DNA from: Paenibacillus sp. JJ-100 | Lineage (GTDB): Bacteria > Bacillota > Bacilli > Paenibacillales > Paenibacillaceae | Direction of reading: 5' to 3' | Length of the DNA stretch: 64,000 nt | NCBI RefSeq assembly: GCF_948329825.1 | Contig: NZ_CAOJCM010000003.1 | Coordinates: 124,001 to 188,000 of the forward strand | Part shown: piece by piece, positions 8,629 through 17,054 of the stretch | How positions within the stretch are numbered: the first letter of the stretch is position 1 | How the letters are laid out: each line of letters opens with the position of its first letter | Notes under the pieces: model-generated | Told to the model about the DNA's origin: nothing | Databases searched by the model: none | Seen by the model: the letters and a program-made list of their open reading frames with translations, nothing else | Position numbers and translations under genes: made by a program

Positions 8629-9432
8629 TTGCGATCATCTATCCTAAAATCCCTCAAACCAGACATTATTGTTGAAATGCTGGATATGGCTGTAGCTTTT
8701 GAAAATTGGAACAAGGTGCTGGAGACAGCGGATGTCTTGCACCAGTGTGCGCAGTGTATATATGAAGAACGGGTGGAGCATCAGGAGGAAGGTGGGTCTA
8801 AACTTCATATCCGTACGGAACGCACATTGGTTTATTACATGGGCTACAGTCAGATGATGCAAGGTATTGCATATCAGAAGATGGGGCAAGTCGATCAGGC
8901 GCGAGCTTGTATCCGTCAGTATGAAGCGCTGGGGTGTATGGAAGGACTGGATGAAGCAGAGCTGCAAGTTGTGCAGGATTTCAAACGGAAAGCCGAAATC
9001 CAACGGTATGCACTTGAGATTGAAGCAGGGCAGGTTGAGCTGCTGGAGGGGTATGCGAACCTGTTGCTGGAGTATCCGGAGGAACGATTGTCAGGGCTAA
9101 AGGTGATCACAGAGGCGGCGGTGCGGCATGGGTGGCGGGTTGATTTTGTCATACAGATGCTTGAGGAGAAGCTTGTTGGGTCGGTTGAAAATGATAATTC
9201 CTCAAACAACGAAAATTTGTACCACTATTGTTATCAAAGGGCTTTATATGAACAGTGGATGGGAAGGCCGCAGGAGGGTGTGGAGTTTATTTTGAAGGCG
9301 ATGTGTGTAGCGGACAGACTGGGAATGGAGCGACATATGATCAGATGCACAGCAGTATTGGAGTCGTTGCGAGAAAAGGCGACGGAGGGGCAGATTGAGC
9401 GGTATCGAATATTTTTGGAGAGGATAAAGTAG
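8629..9432 (+). CDS. TPR-like helical repeat protein without an HTH
   Basis: The start is taken as TTG 8629 because AAAGGAGG lies at the right distance; the frame is open further upstream but without a ribosome binding site. The 267 residues are nearly all helical with TPR-like periodicity (VYYMGYSQMMQGIAYQKMGQ; YQRALYEQWMGRPQEGVEF). This is the type of domain that follows an N-terminal XRE HTH in Paenibacillus regulators, as in the 49521 gene here, but here the HTH is absent. It could be a truncated regulator or a partner of the divergent XRE protein. Function unknown. Confidence 0.65.
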   Translation: MRSSILKSLKPDIIVEMLDMAVAFENWNKVLETADVLHQCAQCIYEERVEHQEEGGSKLHIRTERTLVYYMGYSQMMQGIAYQKMGQVDQARACIRQYEALGCMEGLDEAELQVVQDFKRKAEIQRYALEIEAGQVELLEGYANLLLEYPEERLSGLKVITEAAVRHGWRVDFVIQMLEEKLVGSVENDNSSNNENLYHYCYQRALYEQWMGRPQEGVEFILKAMCVADRLGMERHMIRCTAVLESLREKATEGQIERYRIFLERIK

Positions 9433-9549
9433 GAAGCGGTCATTAGATTTACTGAAAATGGTAAGATTTGCTTGGATGTGGGTAAATGCATATAGGACTA
9501 TAGCACCGATGAGTGTTGTGTCAGATATCGGGTTATGGGTCAAATCAGG

Positions 9550-9604
9550 ATGTTAGCCGGATAGTCTCATACATCGGACTTCTGCTAACATAGGATAATC
9601 CTAT
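9550..9604. promoter_or_regulatory. Two adjacent inverted repeats upstream of the toxin gene
   Basis: ATGTTAGC (9550-9557) pairs with GCTAACAT (9584-9591), spanning 42 bp. A second perfect palindrome, ATAGGATAATCCTAT (9590-9604), abuts it, 22 bp before the toxin start codon. They could be operators or a leader hairpin; neither has a T tract. Confidence 0.5.
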
Positions 9605-9626
9605 TTCAGATGAGCGGAGAAAGCGT

Positions 9627-10802
9627 ATGAGTACAATTAAAGTGACCCCTGAACAGCTACACCACGTATCGAAACAGGTGGATCAGGCAAGACAACAATT
9701 GGAGGTTATCCAACAAGATCTCACAAGACATATCATGTTCCTTCAGACCATGTGGTTGGGGGTGACGCAGGAGAACTTTTATAGACAATTCACACTGGCA
9801 CGTCCTGTACTGCAGAAAGCACTGGAGAGCATGACGTATACCTCTCAGGACTTAAATGATATTGCTACCCGATTTGAGAATGCAGATGCGGAGACAGGCA
9901 GTATAGGTGGTGTTCTCGGTGTTGCTGTAGGCGCAGCAACGATGATGAAGAGCTCGGGGACAGATGGGGGTTCGGAAGATAAAGGCTATCGGATGGCCCA
10001 AGTCAATATCTATGGTAGGTATGTATGGTTACCCGTGAACGAGAATGGTGTTACGGATCAGGCAGCCTTGCAGGCTTACAAGAAAGATCATGGACATGTG
10101 GATTTTAATCGGATGCAAGCTGAAGCTGTGAAGCCCGAAGAGCCCGAAGAAGATATATATGCTTTGCAGATTAAAGCTTTTGAAAATCGAACCCATCCCT
10201 TCACAGGAGAGCCTGTATCGGATAGGTATGCTAAGATGATGATTACTTCCCTGAAGTATAGTCAGCTTCTTATGGCGTTTCAAATGGTTCGCGGAAGTAT
10301 ACCGGGTCGCAAAGGGCCGTTTCACTTCTCTGCTTCTGATCCAGCTGTGGCAAAGATTAAAGAGAATTTAAAGAAGGTTAATTCAAAATCGGAAAGAACA
10401 AATTCAAATGTAGGTGAAGAAGGACCTAAACCTAAATCTGAAATAACTAACACTGGACAATATTCCGGAGGATTAGTTAAAGTTCCAAAAGCGGATATAG
10501 CAGCTGATAATCTAGCTGACAGGCTAGGTGGTGAGTCGAGAGTTAAGTTTAAAAATGATCCGAAGGGTAGGGAATTTGATACAGTTAGTGATGAATATAT
10601 AGCTCAAACTAAACCTCCTCTAAATAGCTTAGATAAGCAGTTCAGGAAACAGGCAAAAGCAACCATAGAGGCAGCTATTGAAACAGGGAAGAAGGCTTAT
10701 TTTCATTTCGAAGGCAAACCTGACGATAGGGTATTGCGACAGTTAGATGAATATGCTAACAGATATAAAGTAGAAATAGTAATTGATACGAAACCTTTAT
10801 AA
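9627..10802 (+). CDS. WXG100-type polymorphic toxin with restriction-endonuclease-fold C-terminus
   Basis: A 391-residue three-part protein. Residues 1-95 form a WXG100/ESAT-6-like helical hairpin (VTPEQLHHVSKQVDQARQQL, turn motif W43-L-G45), the export module of type VII secretion substrates. A linker/pretoxin region follows (about 100-270; HPFTGEPVSDRYAKMM). The C-terminal about 110 residues resemble restriction-endonuclease-fold toxins (Tox-REase): GGESRVKF, GREFDTVSDEYIAQTKP with a D...QxK nuclease core, and a closing strand VEIVIDTKP. It is expected to cleave nucleic acid in competing cells. The next gene encodes a matching Imm7-like immunity protein 19 bp away. The toxin part is more AT-rich than the N-terminal part, as is common when C-termini are exchanged. 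Confidence 0.82.
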   Translation: MSTIKVTPEQLHHVSKQVDQARQQLEVIQQDLTRHIMFLQTMWLGVTQENFYRQFTLARPVLQKALESMTYTSQDLNDIATRFENADAETGSIGGVLGVAVGAATMMKSSGTDGGSEDKGYRMAQVNIYGRYVWLPVNENGVTDQAALQAYKKDHGHVDFNRMQAEAVKPEEPEEDIYALQIKAFENRTHPFTGEPVSDRYAKMMITSLKYSQLLMAFQMVRGSIPGRKGPFHFSASDPAVAKIKENLKKVNSKSERTNSNVGEEGPKPKSEITNTGQYSGGLVKVPKADIAADNLADRLGGESRVKFKNDPKGREFDTVSDEYIAQTKPPLNSLDKQFRKQAKATIEAAIETGKKAYFHFEGKPDDRVLRQLDEYANRYKVEIVIDTKPL

Positions 10803-10821
10803 TCAGGAAGGATGAATCTTT

Positions 10822-11220
10822 ATGTATGAATACCATGGATGGGCAACCATTAGGGAAAGCGCCTCGTTTGAAGAAGATGAGGATCAGCAAGATATAGCGA
10901 TTCAGCAGTTGCGGGAATACATTGAGGAGTTGGATTGGTCTCCTGGTGTTTTAGATCTGAGAGCTGTTAACGGTGACTTTCAGCTTTGGGTCGCTGGGCT
11001 TGATAACCATAAGCCTGAAACCAAATATAATCCAATTGAAGTGTTCAGAAAGGCAGGCGAAATAGCCCCCGGTTCCTACGGCCTTCTTTACGTAAGGGAT
11101 AGTGATGATATGGCTTCTTCCAATCAATTTAAAGTATACACGTTAGTACGCGGTGAGATTATGGAGCAAGCAGATCCGTTTCTTTCTCCTTTTGTACCTA
11201 AATTAGAGGATGAATTTTGA
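10822..11220 (+). CDS. Imm7-like immunity protein
   Basis: A 132-residue acidic protein directly after the nuclease toxin. The opening EYHGWATIRESASFEEDE and the later GDFQLWVAGLDNH and GSYGLLYVRDSDD segments resemble the Imm7 immunity family of polymorphic toxin systems. It would bind and neutralise the C-terminal nuclease in the producing cell. There is no signal peptide, as expected for a cytoplasmic antitoxin. AGGATG lies upstream. The family call rests on recall of the motif pattern, but the gene order strongly supports the role. Confidence 0.75.
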   Translation: MYEYHGWATIRESASFEEDEDQQDIAIQQLREYIEELDWSPGVLDLRAVNGDFQLWVAGLDNHKPETKYNPIEVFRKAGEIAPGSYGLLYVRDSDDMASSNQFKVYTLVRGEIMEQADPFLSPFVPKLEDEF

Positions 11221-11306
11221 GTGTTGCTCTCTCTCCTGAGCATGTATGCCTAATTTTATAAAGATAGAGCTGTCATAAGGGATTTTAGGAGGAGAAGGGC
11301 AGAGAT

Positions 11307-11819
11307 ATGAAGCATTCACTAGATAAAGCAATTGAGCGTTTGTCTGCTATTTCGTTTCAGATTAACAGCTCCTCTCTCCAAAACTCACATCACACATTAA
11401 TCTGTGAGTATCTAAGACGTGTGAATGTATTCCTGGGCAATTTGAACGTATCTCCAGATCGTTATCCCTTATTTAGTTTTGCCAAGATGCTGGGAAGAAA
11501 AATAGATCCTGATGTGTATCGCTCTTGTCCCCAGTTGAATACAATTAATAATCCCTATATGAAGGCCATTTGTTATAGCTATCTAGAGGTCTGCGACCTA
11601 ATCGATCAAGGAGTAGATGATGCGATTCAATACGCTGATTTGTATGATCCAATGTTGAAGTTCTACGAACGAGGTGGGAGTTTTACTATACGAAAGGGTG
11701 AACTGGTCGTAGGTGATGCAGCATATCCACTCATGTATTGGAGAACTCTGGTGATCCCCGTACAAGATATTAGCGATATTTCCTTGGAACTCATAGATCG
11801 TGATGGACTGGAGGAGTAA
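11307..11819 (+). CDS. Unknown protein in the toxin-immunity cluster
   Basis: A 170-residue cytoplasmic protein with a clear start (TAGGAGGAGAAGG before ATG 11307). The N-terminal two thirds appear helical (LDKAIERLSAISFQI; MKAICYSYLEVCDLI), ending in a strand-rich tail with WRTLVIPVQDIS. I do not recognise it. It is followed after 2 bp by another unknown gene, so the two form an operon. Its place after a toxin/immunity pair suggests an accessory immunity or orphan pair, but that is context only. Confidence 0.65.
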   Translation: MKHSLDKAIERLSAISFQINSSSLQNSHHTLICEYLRRVNVFLGNLNVSPDRYPLFSFAKMLGRKIDPDVYRSCPQLNTINNPYMKAICYSYLEVCDLIDQGVDDAIQYADLYDPMLKFYERGGSFTIRKGELVVGDAAYPLMYWRTLVIPVQDISDISLELIDRDGLEE

Positions 11820-11821
11820 TC

Positions 11822-12151
11822 ATGTCGGTGGGGTTGTACAGATACAGCGGTGATATATATGACCGGGACTCAGAGCTAACACTTAGTGAGAACATCTCCA
11901 CTCAGGAGTTTTATGATGAGCACTGGGAGAGAGCTATTCATAAGCTAGGTATTTCTATTGTGCGAGATAGCTCAGAGATTGTTTTCCATCAACTTGAGGA
12001 TGCCTTGGATGAATTGGATCGATTAAGAGAGTGGGCTATCCAGGAGTTGGATGGGACCAATTTGGAGTATATGCAAGGCAGAGTTGAGCAATTACAGCGG
12101 ATTTTGCCGAATGCTTTTGTAAGTAAAGGAGATGTCTTGTACATATTCTAG
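11822..12151 (+). CDS. Unknown small protein, cotranscribed with the preceding gene
   Basis: A 109-residue protein, acidic and mostly helical in the middle (FHQLEDALDELDRLREWAIQELDG), with a short strand pair at each end (VGLYRYSGDIYD; SKGDVLYIF). It starts 2 bp after the stop of the 11307 gene, so translation is probably coupled. Size, charge and context are like immunity proteins of polymorphic toxin loci, but no family is recognised. Confidence 0.62.
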   Translation: MSVGLYRYSGDIYDRDSELTLSENISTQEFYDEHWERAIHKLGISIVRDSSEIVFHQLEDALDELDRLREWAIQELDGTNLEYMQGRVEQLQRILPNAFVSKGDVLYIF

Positions 12152-12238
12152 CTAAAGATATGACGCTTCCCCGATCGAGGAGGTGTAGAACGGTTTGGAT
12201 AGGCGTTTGAGAAGCTTATACAAAATGGCTAAGCCTCG

Positions 12239-12373
12239 TCAGTTTAACCTAATAAGATTGTTTGTAATACCTAAATATAAAAGAATACCTGCGGATATCA
12301 AAGTGACTGCAAGGAACAATCCACCAAAAACAATAATTTTATCAAACCTATTCCACTTTTTAACCATTGTCAT
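12239..12373 (-). CDS. Small single-span membrane protein (44 aa)
   Basis: The frame reads from ATG 12373 to TGA 12239-12241. A basic N-terminus (MTMVKKWNRFDK) precedes one hydrophobic helix (IIVFGGLFLAVTLISAGILL) and a short polar tail, a sensible small membrane protein. The ribosome binding site (AAAGAAGTG) is weak. The overlapping plus-strand frame from TTG 12195 looks like its antisense shadow although GAGGAGGTG precedes that TTG. Function unknown. Confidence 0.42.
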   Translation of the reverse strand: MTMVKKWNRFDKIIVFGGLFLAVTLISAGILLYLGITNNLIRLN

Positions 12374-12513
12374 CACTTCTTTTCTTCAATTTTCAGGAAT
12401 ATATAGGAGTAAATTATAACACATGTCATGCTGTTGTTCTTAATTATATGGTTAAGTTTAAAAGAACATCACTTGGATTCGGTAAACAGGATGGAAGGTA
12501 AGGTGGTGTGACC

Positions 12514-12615
12514 ATGAATCGGCTCAAGACAGGTTTGGCAAATGCCGAGTATATGTCTAAACAGGCTCCAATTGATATAAGTGATGAGGGCCTGAAAGCA
12601 TGGTCACATCAATAA
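12514..12615 (+). CDS. Short ORF (33 aa), possible gene remnant
   Basis: ATG 12514 is preceded by AAGGTGGTGTG at good spacing and the frame ends at TAA 12613-12615. The peptide (NRLKTGLANAEYMSKQAPID..., ending KAWSHQ) is soluble and without a signal sequence. It could be the 5' end of a truncated gene from the toxin cluster or a small protein. Unrecognised. Confidence 0.3.
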   Translation: MNRLKTGLANAEYMSKQAPIDISDEGLKAWSHQ

Positions 12616-12728
12616 ACGTCCTACAATATATTCAATACATCTGGTTATTAGGAAAAAAGGTTACTACTGTGGAAATAGTAGAATACAAAGATGCTTACAA
12701 ACTTAATATGAAACAAAAAACATACCCA

Positions 12729-12759
12729 ATCCGCTCTCACTCGAGAGACGGATTTTTTT
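12729..12759 (+). terminator. Terminator at the end of the toxin cluster
   Basis: ATCCGCTCTC / GAGAGACGGAT with loop ACTC, then TTTTTTT. It insulates the following importer operon. Confidence 0.78.
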
Positions 12760-12781
12760 GCGTCCTTCAACTAAAATATTC

Positions 12782-12810
12782 TTGTCAAAACGTAATCATT
12801 ACGATAAGAT
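12782..12810 (+). promoter_or_regulatory. Importer promoter with Zur-like box
   Basis: TTGTCA (12782-12787), 17-bp spacer, TAAGAT (12805-12810). The spacer holds ACGTAATCATTACGA (12790-12804), 14 of 15 positions of the Bacillus Zur consensus TCGTAATNATTACGA. Zn-loaded Zur bound there would block polymerase, so the operon should be induced by zinc starvation. Confidence 0.75.
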
Positions 12811-12827
12811 AATATTTGTCGATTAAA

Positions 12828-12842
12828 TAGTAACTATTACGA
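12828..12842 (+). promoter_or_regulatory. Second Zur-like box
   Basis: TAGTAACTATTACGA matches 13 of 15 positions of the Zur consensus and lies 38 bp downstream of the first box, near the predicted transcription start. Confidence 0.62.
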
Positions 12843-12887
12843 TTAAACTCAAGACTGATAATAATAACAATATGAATAGAGAGGGGC

Positions 12888-14459
12888 ATGACCTTGTTTA
12901 CGAAAAAGAAGCCTTTGCTGGCGCTAATCTCCTTGGTTCTGAGTGCGGCTGTGTTACTCACTGCTTGCGGAGCATCCACATCTAGTCCGGCGGTGCAAGG
13001 CGATACCAATACCCAAGAAAATAAAAACGTCCATTTCCTATACAACTTCTCTACCAGTTCTCTTGATCCCCATGTGGATTCAAGCTATGTGCCGCTGCGT
13101 GCAGGCATTACGGAAACATTGGTGCGTCTGGATGAGGATAATCTGACGGTTGCACCGTGGCTTGCGGAGAGTTGGGAGAGTAAAGATGGGCAGCACTGGA
13201 CGATTAATCTGCGCGATAAGGTAACATTCCATAACGGCAAACCGATGACAGGGGATGCGGTTAAAGCATCGCTGGAGCGGGCATTGAAAGAGAACGTAGC
13301 CATCCAGAATACGCTGAAGATTGATACGATCAAGGCTGAGGGTAACAAGCTGGAGATCACAACGACCCAACCGTTCCCGGAGTTTGCCTCGGAACTGGTT
13401 AACCCGAATACGGCGATTATTGACGTCAGTCAGCCGGACATCGTGAACAAACCTGTCGGTACAGGACCGTTCAAGCTGACATCTTTTACACCAGGCAGTA
13501 AGTTGGAGCTGGAACGATACGATACATACTGGGACGGGGCTTCGCCACTGGATACGGTGACGTTTTCGTTTAATGAAGATGCTAACGCACGTTCACTTGC
13601 TCTGAAGTCAGGCCAAGTCGATATCGTATATCGCCCGGAAGTGGAGAGCTTAGAATCCCTTAAAGCTATCGACGGGTTGAAAGTCGAGTCCACCTCCACC
13701 TTCCGCGTACATCAGTTGACGATGAATATGCAGCGGGAGAGTATTCAAGACGTGAATGTCCGCCGTGCGCTGGATGCGCTGATTGACCGCAAAGGCATTG
13801 TCGATACGATCCTGCTTGGATACGGTGAGCCAGCCATTGGCCCGTTCTTGCCATCGCTTCCTTTTGCGCCTAAATACACACATACCACAACAGACACCGG
13901 CCCCGATGCAGCTGTAAAATATCTTAGCGAAGCTGGCTACATCCAGCAAAACGGCGTGATGACCAAGGACGGTGAGCCACTCAAGCTGACATTGCTCACC
14001 TATTCGTCACGTGCTGATCTGCCGCTGATTGCTCAAGTGTTCCAGTCGGATGCAAAAAAGATTGGGATCGATGTACAGATTCGTCAGATTGATACACCGG
14101 AAGAGTACATGGCTTCCAATCGGGACTGGGATATTGCCACGTACAGTAACCTGACCGCTCCACGCGGGGATGCTGGGTACTATCTGAATGCAACATACCA
14201 CCCGAAGGGTGCGCTGAACTTCAGCGGATCGGAACATCCGGCACTGACCAAGATCATCGACGAACTCAACCTCGCCGTTGAACCGCAGAAACGCGCGAAA
14301 CTGGCAGAGAAAGCAGCCAATTATGTACAGGATAACGTGCTGAACTCTTTTGTACTGCATCCATCAACGATCGTGGCCTACAACGGCAAAAAGGTGAAAA
14401 ATTGGGTCACCACGCGCAGTGAATATTACATGATCACGAACAAGCTGGATGTGATGTAA
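12888..14459 (+). CDS. ABC transporter substrate-binding lipoprotein (nickel/peptide/metallophore type)
   Basis: A 523-residue SBP family 5 protein (DppA/OppA/NikA/CntA class). The lipoprotein signal ends LLTAC with lipid Cys27, followed by a Ser/Thr-rich tether. Typical motifs include LDPHVDSSYVPLR, APWLAESWESKDGQHWTINL, VTFHNGKPMTGDAVKASLE and GTGPFKL. The Zur boxes upstream suggest zinc or zinc-metallophore capture rather than peptides; related binding proteins (NikA, staphylococcal CntA) bind chelated metals. ATG 12888 sits close to AGAGGGG; a TTG two codons later has better spacing and could be the true start. It is the first gene of a five-gene operon with overlapping ends. Confidence 0.85.
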   Translation: MTLFTKKKPLLALISLVLSAAVLLTACGASTSSPAVQGDTNTQENKNVHFLYNFSTSSLDPHVDSSYVPLRAGITETLVRLDEDNLTVAPWLAESWESKDGQHWTINLRDKVTFHNGKPMTGDAVKASLERALKENVAIQNTLKIDTIKAEGNKLEITTTQPFPEFASELVNPNTAIIDVSQPDIVNKPVGTGPFKLTSFTPGSKLELERYDTYWDGASPLDTVTFSFNEDANARSLALKSGQVDIVYRPEVESLESLKAIDGLKVESTSTFRVHQLTMNMQRESIQDVNVRRALDALIDRKGIVDTILLGYGEPAIGPFLPSLPFAPKYTHTTTDTGPDAAVKYLSEAGYIQQNGVMTKDGEPLKLTLLTYSSRADLPLIAQVFQSDAKKIGIDVQIRQIDTPEEYMASNRDWDIATYSNLTAPRGDAGYYLNATYHPKGALNFSGSEHPALTKIIDELNLAVEPQKRAKLAEKAANYVQDNVLNSFVLHPSTIVAYNGKKVKNWVTTRSEYYMITNKLDVM

Positions 14460-15406
14460 TGTTTCGCATTGTGCTTCGCAAGTTTCTGGAGGTATTTGTA
14501 TTCCTGCTCTTCATTATGTTTGTAAGCTTCCTATTCATCCGGCTTGCTCCCGGCGATCCGGTGCTGACGATCCTGAACGTAGAGGAACTATCGGTCAGCA
14601 AGGAACAAGTTGAGGCATTGCGAGAGGAGATGGGCTTTAATGACTCTCTTCCCGTGCAGTTTGGCCGCTGGCTGCTTGATTTTGTACGAATGGATTTTGG
14701 TGTGTCCTACTCGACAGGCCAGCCGGTAATGCAGACATTGATGCGCGCACTTCCGGCAACAGCTGAGCTGACAGTAGGTTCACTGCTGGTCATGCTGATT
14801 GTGGCCATTCCGCTGGGCTCCTTGTCAGCCCTCTATCGGGGTAGCTGGATCGACCAAGGCAGCCGTATGCTGTCGATCCTGGGTGCAGCCGTACCCAGCT
14901 TCTGGCTGGGCCTCATTCTGATTGATCTGTTCGGTGTGCGATTCGGCAGTCTGCCAACGATGGGACGAGATGGATTCAGCTCACTGATTCTGCCGTCACT
15001 AACGCTGGGACTTGCCATCTCCAGCGTTTATGTGCGTCTTTTGCGCTCCAGCCTATTGGATTCGCTGAGTCAGGAGTTTGTGCGTTCTGCCCGGGCCAGA
15101 GGGCTTTCGGAGGGGCGTATTTTCTTCCTGCATGCGTTCAGGCACAGTCTGCCTCCGGTGATCACTGTATTTGGGGTTAGTATGGGTAGTCTGATTGGCG
15201 GTGTGGTAGTGATTGAAGTGCTATTCGCTTATCCAGGCATCGGCAAGCTGGTCGTGGATGCCATCCGGCAGCGCGATTACCCATTGATTCAGGGATACAT
15301 CCTGATTATGGCGATTGTTGTTTTCCTGGTGAATACGGCGGTAGACCTGTCATACCGTTATTTGAATCCTGAGATGAAACTGAAGGAAAAGGAGGCCCTC
15401 CGATGA
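14459..15406 (+). CDS. ABC transporter permease, DppB/NikB type
   Basis: A 315-residue inner permease with an N-terminal helix ending LFIRLAPGDPV, a periplasmic segment, and five more membrane helices. The coupling EAA loop reads EFVRSARARGLSEGRIFFLHAFRHSLPP. EVLFAYPGIGKLV is a signature of the NikB/DppB group. It pairs with the next gene to form the membrane channel. Its ATG overlaps the final base of the preceding stop codon, and its own end overlaps the next gene by 4 bp, so translation is coupled. Confidence 0.92.
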   Translation: MFRIVLRKFLEVFVFLLFIMFVSFLFIRLAPGDPVLTILNVEELSVSKEQVEALREEMGFNDSLPVQFGRWLLDFVRMDFGVSYSTGQPVMQTLMRALPATAELTVGSLLVMLIVAIPLGSLSALYRGSWIDQGSRMLSILGAAVPSFWLGLILIDLFGVRFGSLPTMGRDGFSSLILPSLTLGLAISSVYVRLLRSSLLDSLSQEFVRSARARGLSEGRIFFLHAFRHSLPPVITVFGVSMGSLIGGVVVIEVLFAYPGIGKLVVDAIRQRDYPLIQGYILIMAIVVFLVNTAVDLSYRYLNPEMKLKEKEALR

Positions 15407-16257
15407 AAACTATACCCTTGCACATGCCGTCTGCCAAAACAAAAAAGCACAGCTGGCAAGCCATGATCGGCATGCTGTTTGCACTGCTGGCCATCGCGGC
15501 CTCCTTGTATGCCTTTTTATATTTAAACCATGACCACACCCTCACCGACCTGCGTGGTAGGTTGCAGGGAATGAGTGCGCTTCATCCGCTTGGCACCGAC
15601 CACTTGGGCCGTGATGTGCTGACACGTTTGCTCCTCGGCGGCGGTCAGACGCTCGGTTACAGCATGCTTGCACTCGGCACGGCACTGCTCATCGGCATTC
15701 CGTTTGGCCTGATTGCAGGCTACAAACGCGGCTGGATCGACAAGCTATTCATGCGTATTGCAGATGCGTTTCTGGCTTTTCCGGACACCATTGTAGCGAT
15801 TGTACTGAGCGGTCTGCTCGGTGCAGGCATTGGCAACCTGGTGCTGGCGATTGTCATTGTAAAATGGGTAAGCTACGCACGTCTGGTTCGAAGTACCGTT
15901 CTCTCCGAGTCGCAGAAGGATTATATCCGTGTGGCGCGCACCAACGGTCTGTCCGATGCACGAATCATGACCAAACATCTGCTGCCGCATATTGCAGGTC
16001 ATGTGTTGGTGCTGGCGAGTCTGGATCTCGGCAAAATCATTCTGCTGATCTCATCCTTGTCCTACATCGGACTTGGCGCACAGCCACCGACACCGGAATG
16101 GGGAGCGATGCTGAACGACTCGCGTCCCTACTTCCAATCCAGACCTGAGTTAATGGTTTTCCCGGGTCTGGCCATCGTATCGGTCGTGCTGCTGGCGAAC
16201 ATGCTGGGAGACTACTTGAGAGACCGGTTTGATGTGAAAAAGGAGGTGCGGTCATGA
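15403..16257 (+). CDS. ABC transporter permease, DppC/NikC type
   Basis: A 284-residue permease with an N-terminal membrane helix, then HPLGTDHLGRDVLTRLLLGG, the hallmark of the DppC/NikC subfamily, and the EAA loop DYIRVARTNGLSDARIMTKHLLPH. The late SYIGLGAQPPTPEWGAML motif is also typical. It forms a heterodimer with the preceding permease. ATGA overlaps link it on both sides (15403 and 16254). Confidence 0.93.
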   Translation: MKTIPLHMPSAKTKKHSWQAMIGMLFALLAIAASLYAFLYLNHDHTLTDLRGRLQGMSALHPLGTDHLGRDVLTRLLLGGGQTLGYSMLALGTALLIGIPFGLIAGYKRGWIDKLFMRIADAFLAFPDTIVAIVLSGLLGAGIGNLVLAIVIVKWVSYARLVRSTVLSESQKDYIRVARTNGLSDARIMTKHLLPHIAGHVLVLASLDLGKIILLISSLSYIGLGAQPPTPEWGAMLNDSRPYFQSRPELMVFPGLAIVSVVLLANMLGDYLRDRFDVKKEVRS

Positions 16258-17054
16258 TCTTCTCCATCGAGGAGCTGAGCATCTTCAGCCGGGAGCGGAC
16301 GATTGTGGACAGCGTATCCCTTGGCGTCCGCGAAGGGGAATTCATGGCGCTCGTAGGACAGAGCGGCAGCGGTAAAAGCCTGCTCTCGCAGGCCATTGGA
16401 CAACTGCTGCCGCCGAATCTTCACGCGTCTGGACGCGTTCTGTTCGAAGGCAGCAATCTGCTTGAACGGAAACCGAAGGAGATGCGCGCACTGCGCGGAC
16501 GCGATATCTCGTATATTTTTCAGGACTATCAAGGAGCGTTCACCCCTTTTCGCAGCATTGGCGGACACTTTGATGAATACCAGAAAGTGCACGGTGAGAA
16601 GTCCGATGTGATTCGTAAAAAGCGTGCTGCAGAAGCACTCGAGTCCGTTGGACTTAGCCCAGAGCTTCTTCGGCGCTATCCGTTTCAGTTGAGTGGTGGC
16701 CAGTTGCAACGTGCATCGATCGCCACATCGCTAATGCTATCCCCGCGGCTGCTCATCGCCGACGAAGCAACGACAGCGCTGGACAGCATGTCCGCACATC
16801 GCGTACTGGAACTGCTCGCACGCAAGCAGGCAGAGACCGGCTGTGCTATCCTGTTCATCACGCATGATTGGCGGCATGTGCGGAGGTATGCGAACCGTCT
16901 GGCTGTTATGAAGGAGGGGCAGATCGTGGAGTCGGGCGGCAAACACCGCATTCTAGATCATCCGCAGCATGAATATACACGTCAATTGATTGAAGCTGCT
17001 CCTGTGCTGAGTAGCAGATTGAAGTCTGGTTTGAAGGAGGTGGGTGCGGAATGA
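16254..17054 (+). CDS. ABC transporter ATP-binding protein, NikD/DppD type
   Basis: A 266-residue ATPase: Walker A GQSGSGKS (about residues 36-43), Q-loop in YIFQDYQGAF, signature LSGGQLQRA, Walker B LLIADEATTALD and switch histidine in FITHDW. It is the first of two non-identical ATPases energising the importer. It lacks the long Cys-containing C-terminal extension of oligopeptide ATPases, ending soon after HEYTRQLIEAAP, as NikD-type proteins do. It overlaps both neighbours by 4 bp. Confidence 0.92.
   Translation: MIFSIEELSIFSRERTIVDSVSLGVREGEFMALVGQSGSGKSLLSQAIGQLLPPNLHASGRVLFEGSNLLERKPKEMRALRGRDISYIFQDYQGAFTPFRSIGGHFDEYQKVHGEKSDVIRKKRAAEALESVGLSPELLRRYPFQLSGGQLQRASIATSLMLSPRLLIADEATTALDSMSAHRVLELLARKQAETGCAILFITHDWRHVRRYANRLAVMKEGQIVESGGKHRILDHPQHEYTRQLIEAAPVLSSRLKSGLKEVGAE

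Noticed and set aside
9458-9556. 32-codon frame after the TPR gene, considered as a signal peptide gene like that at 50866
   Set aside because: No ribosome binding site, no basic start followed by a hydrophobic core, and its end runs into the inverted repeat.
12195-12419. 74-codon plus-strand frame with a TTG start
   Set aside because: GAGGAGGTG precedes it, but most of it is antisense to a more protein-like small membrane ORF and its composition is not convincing.
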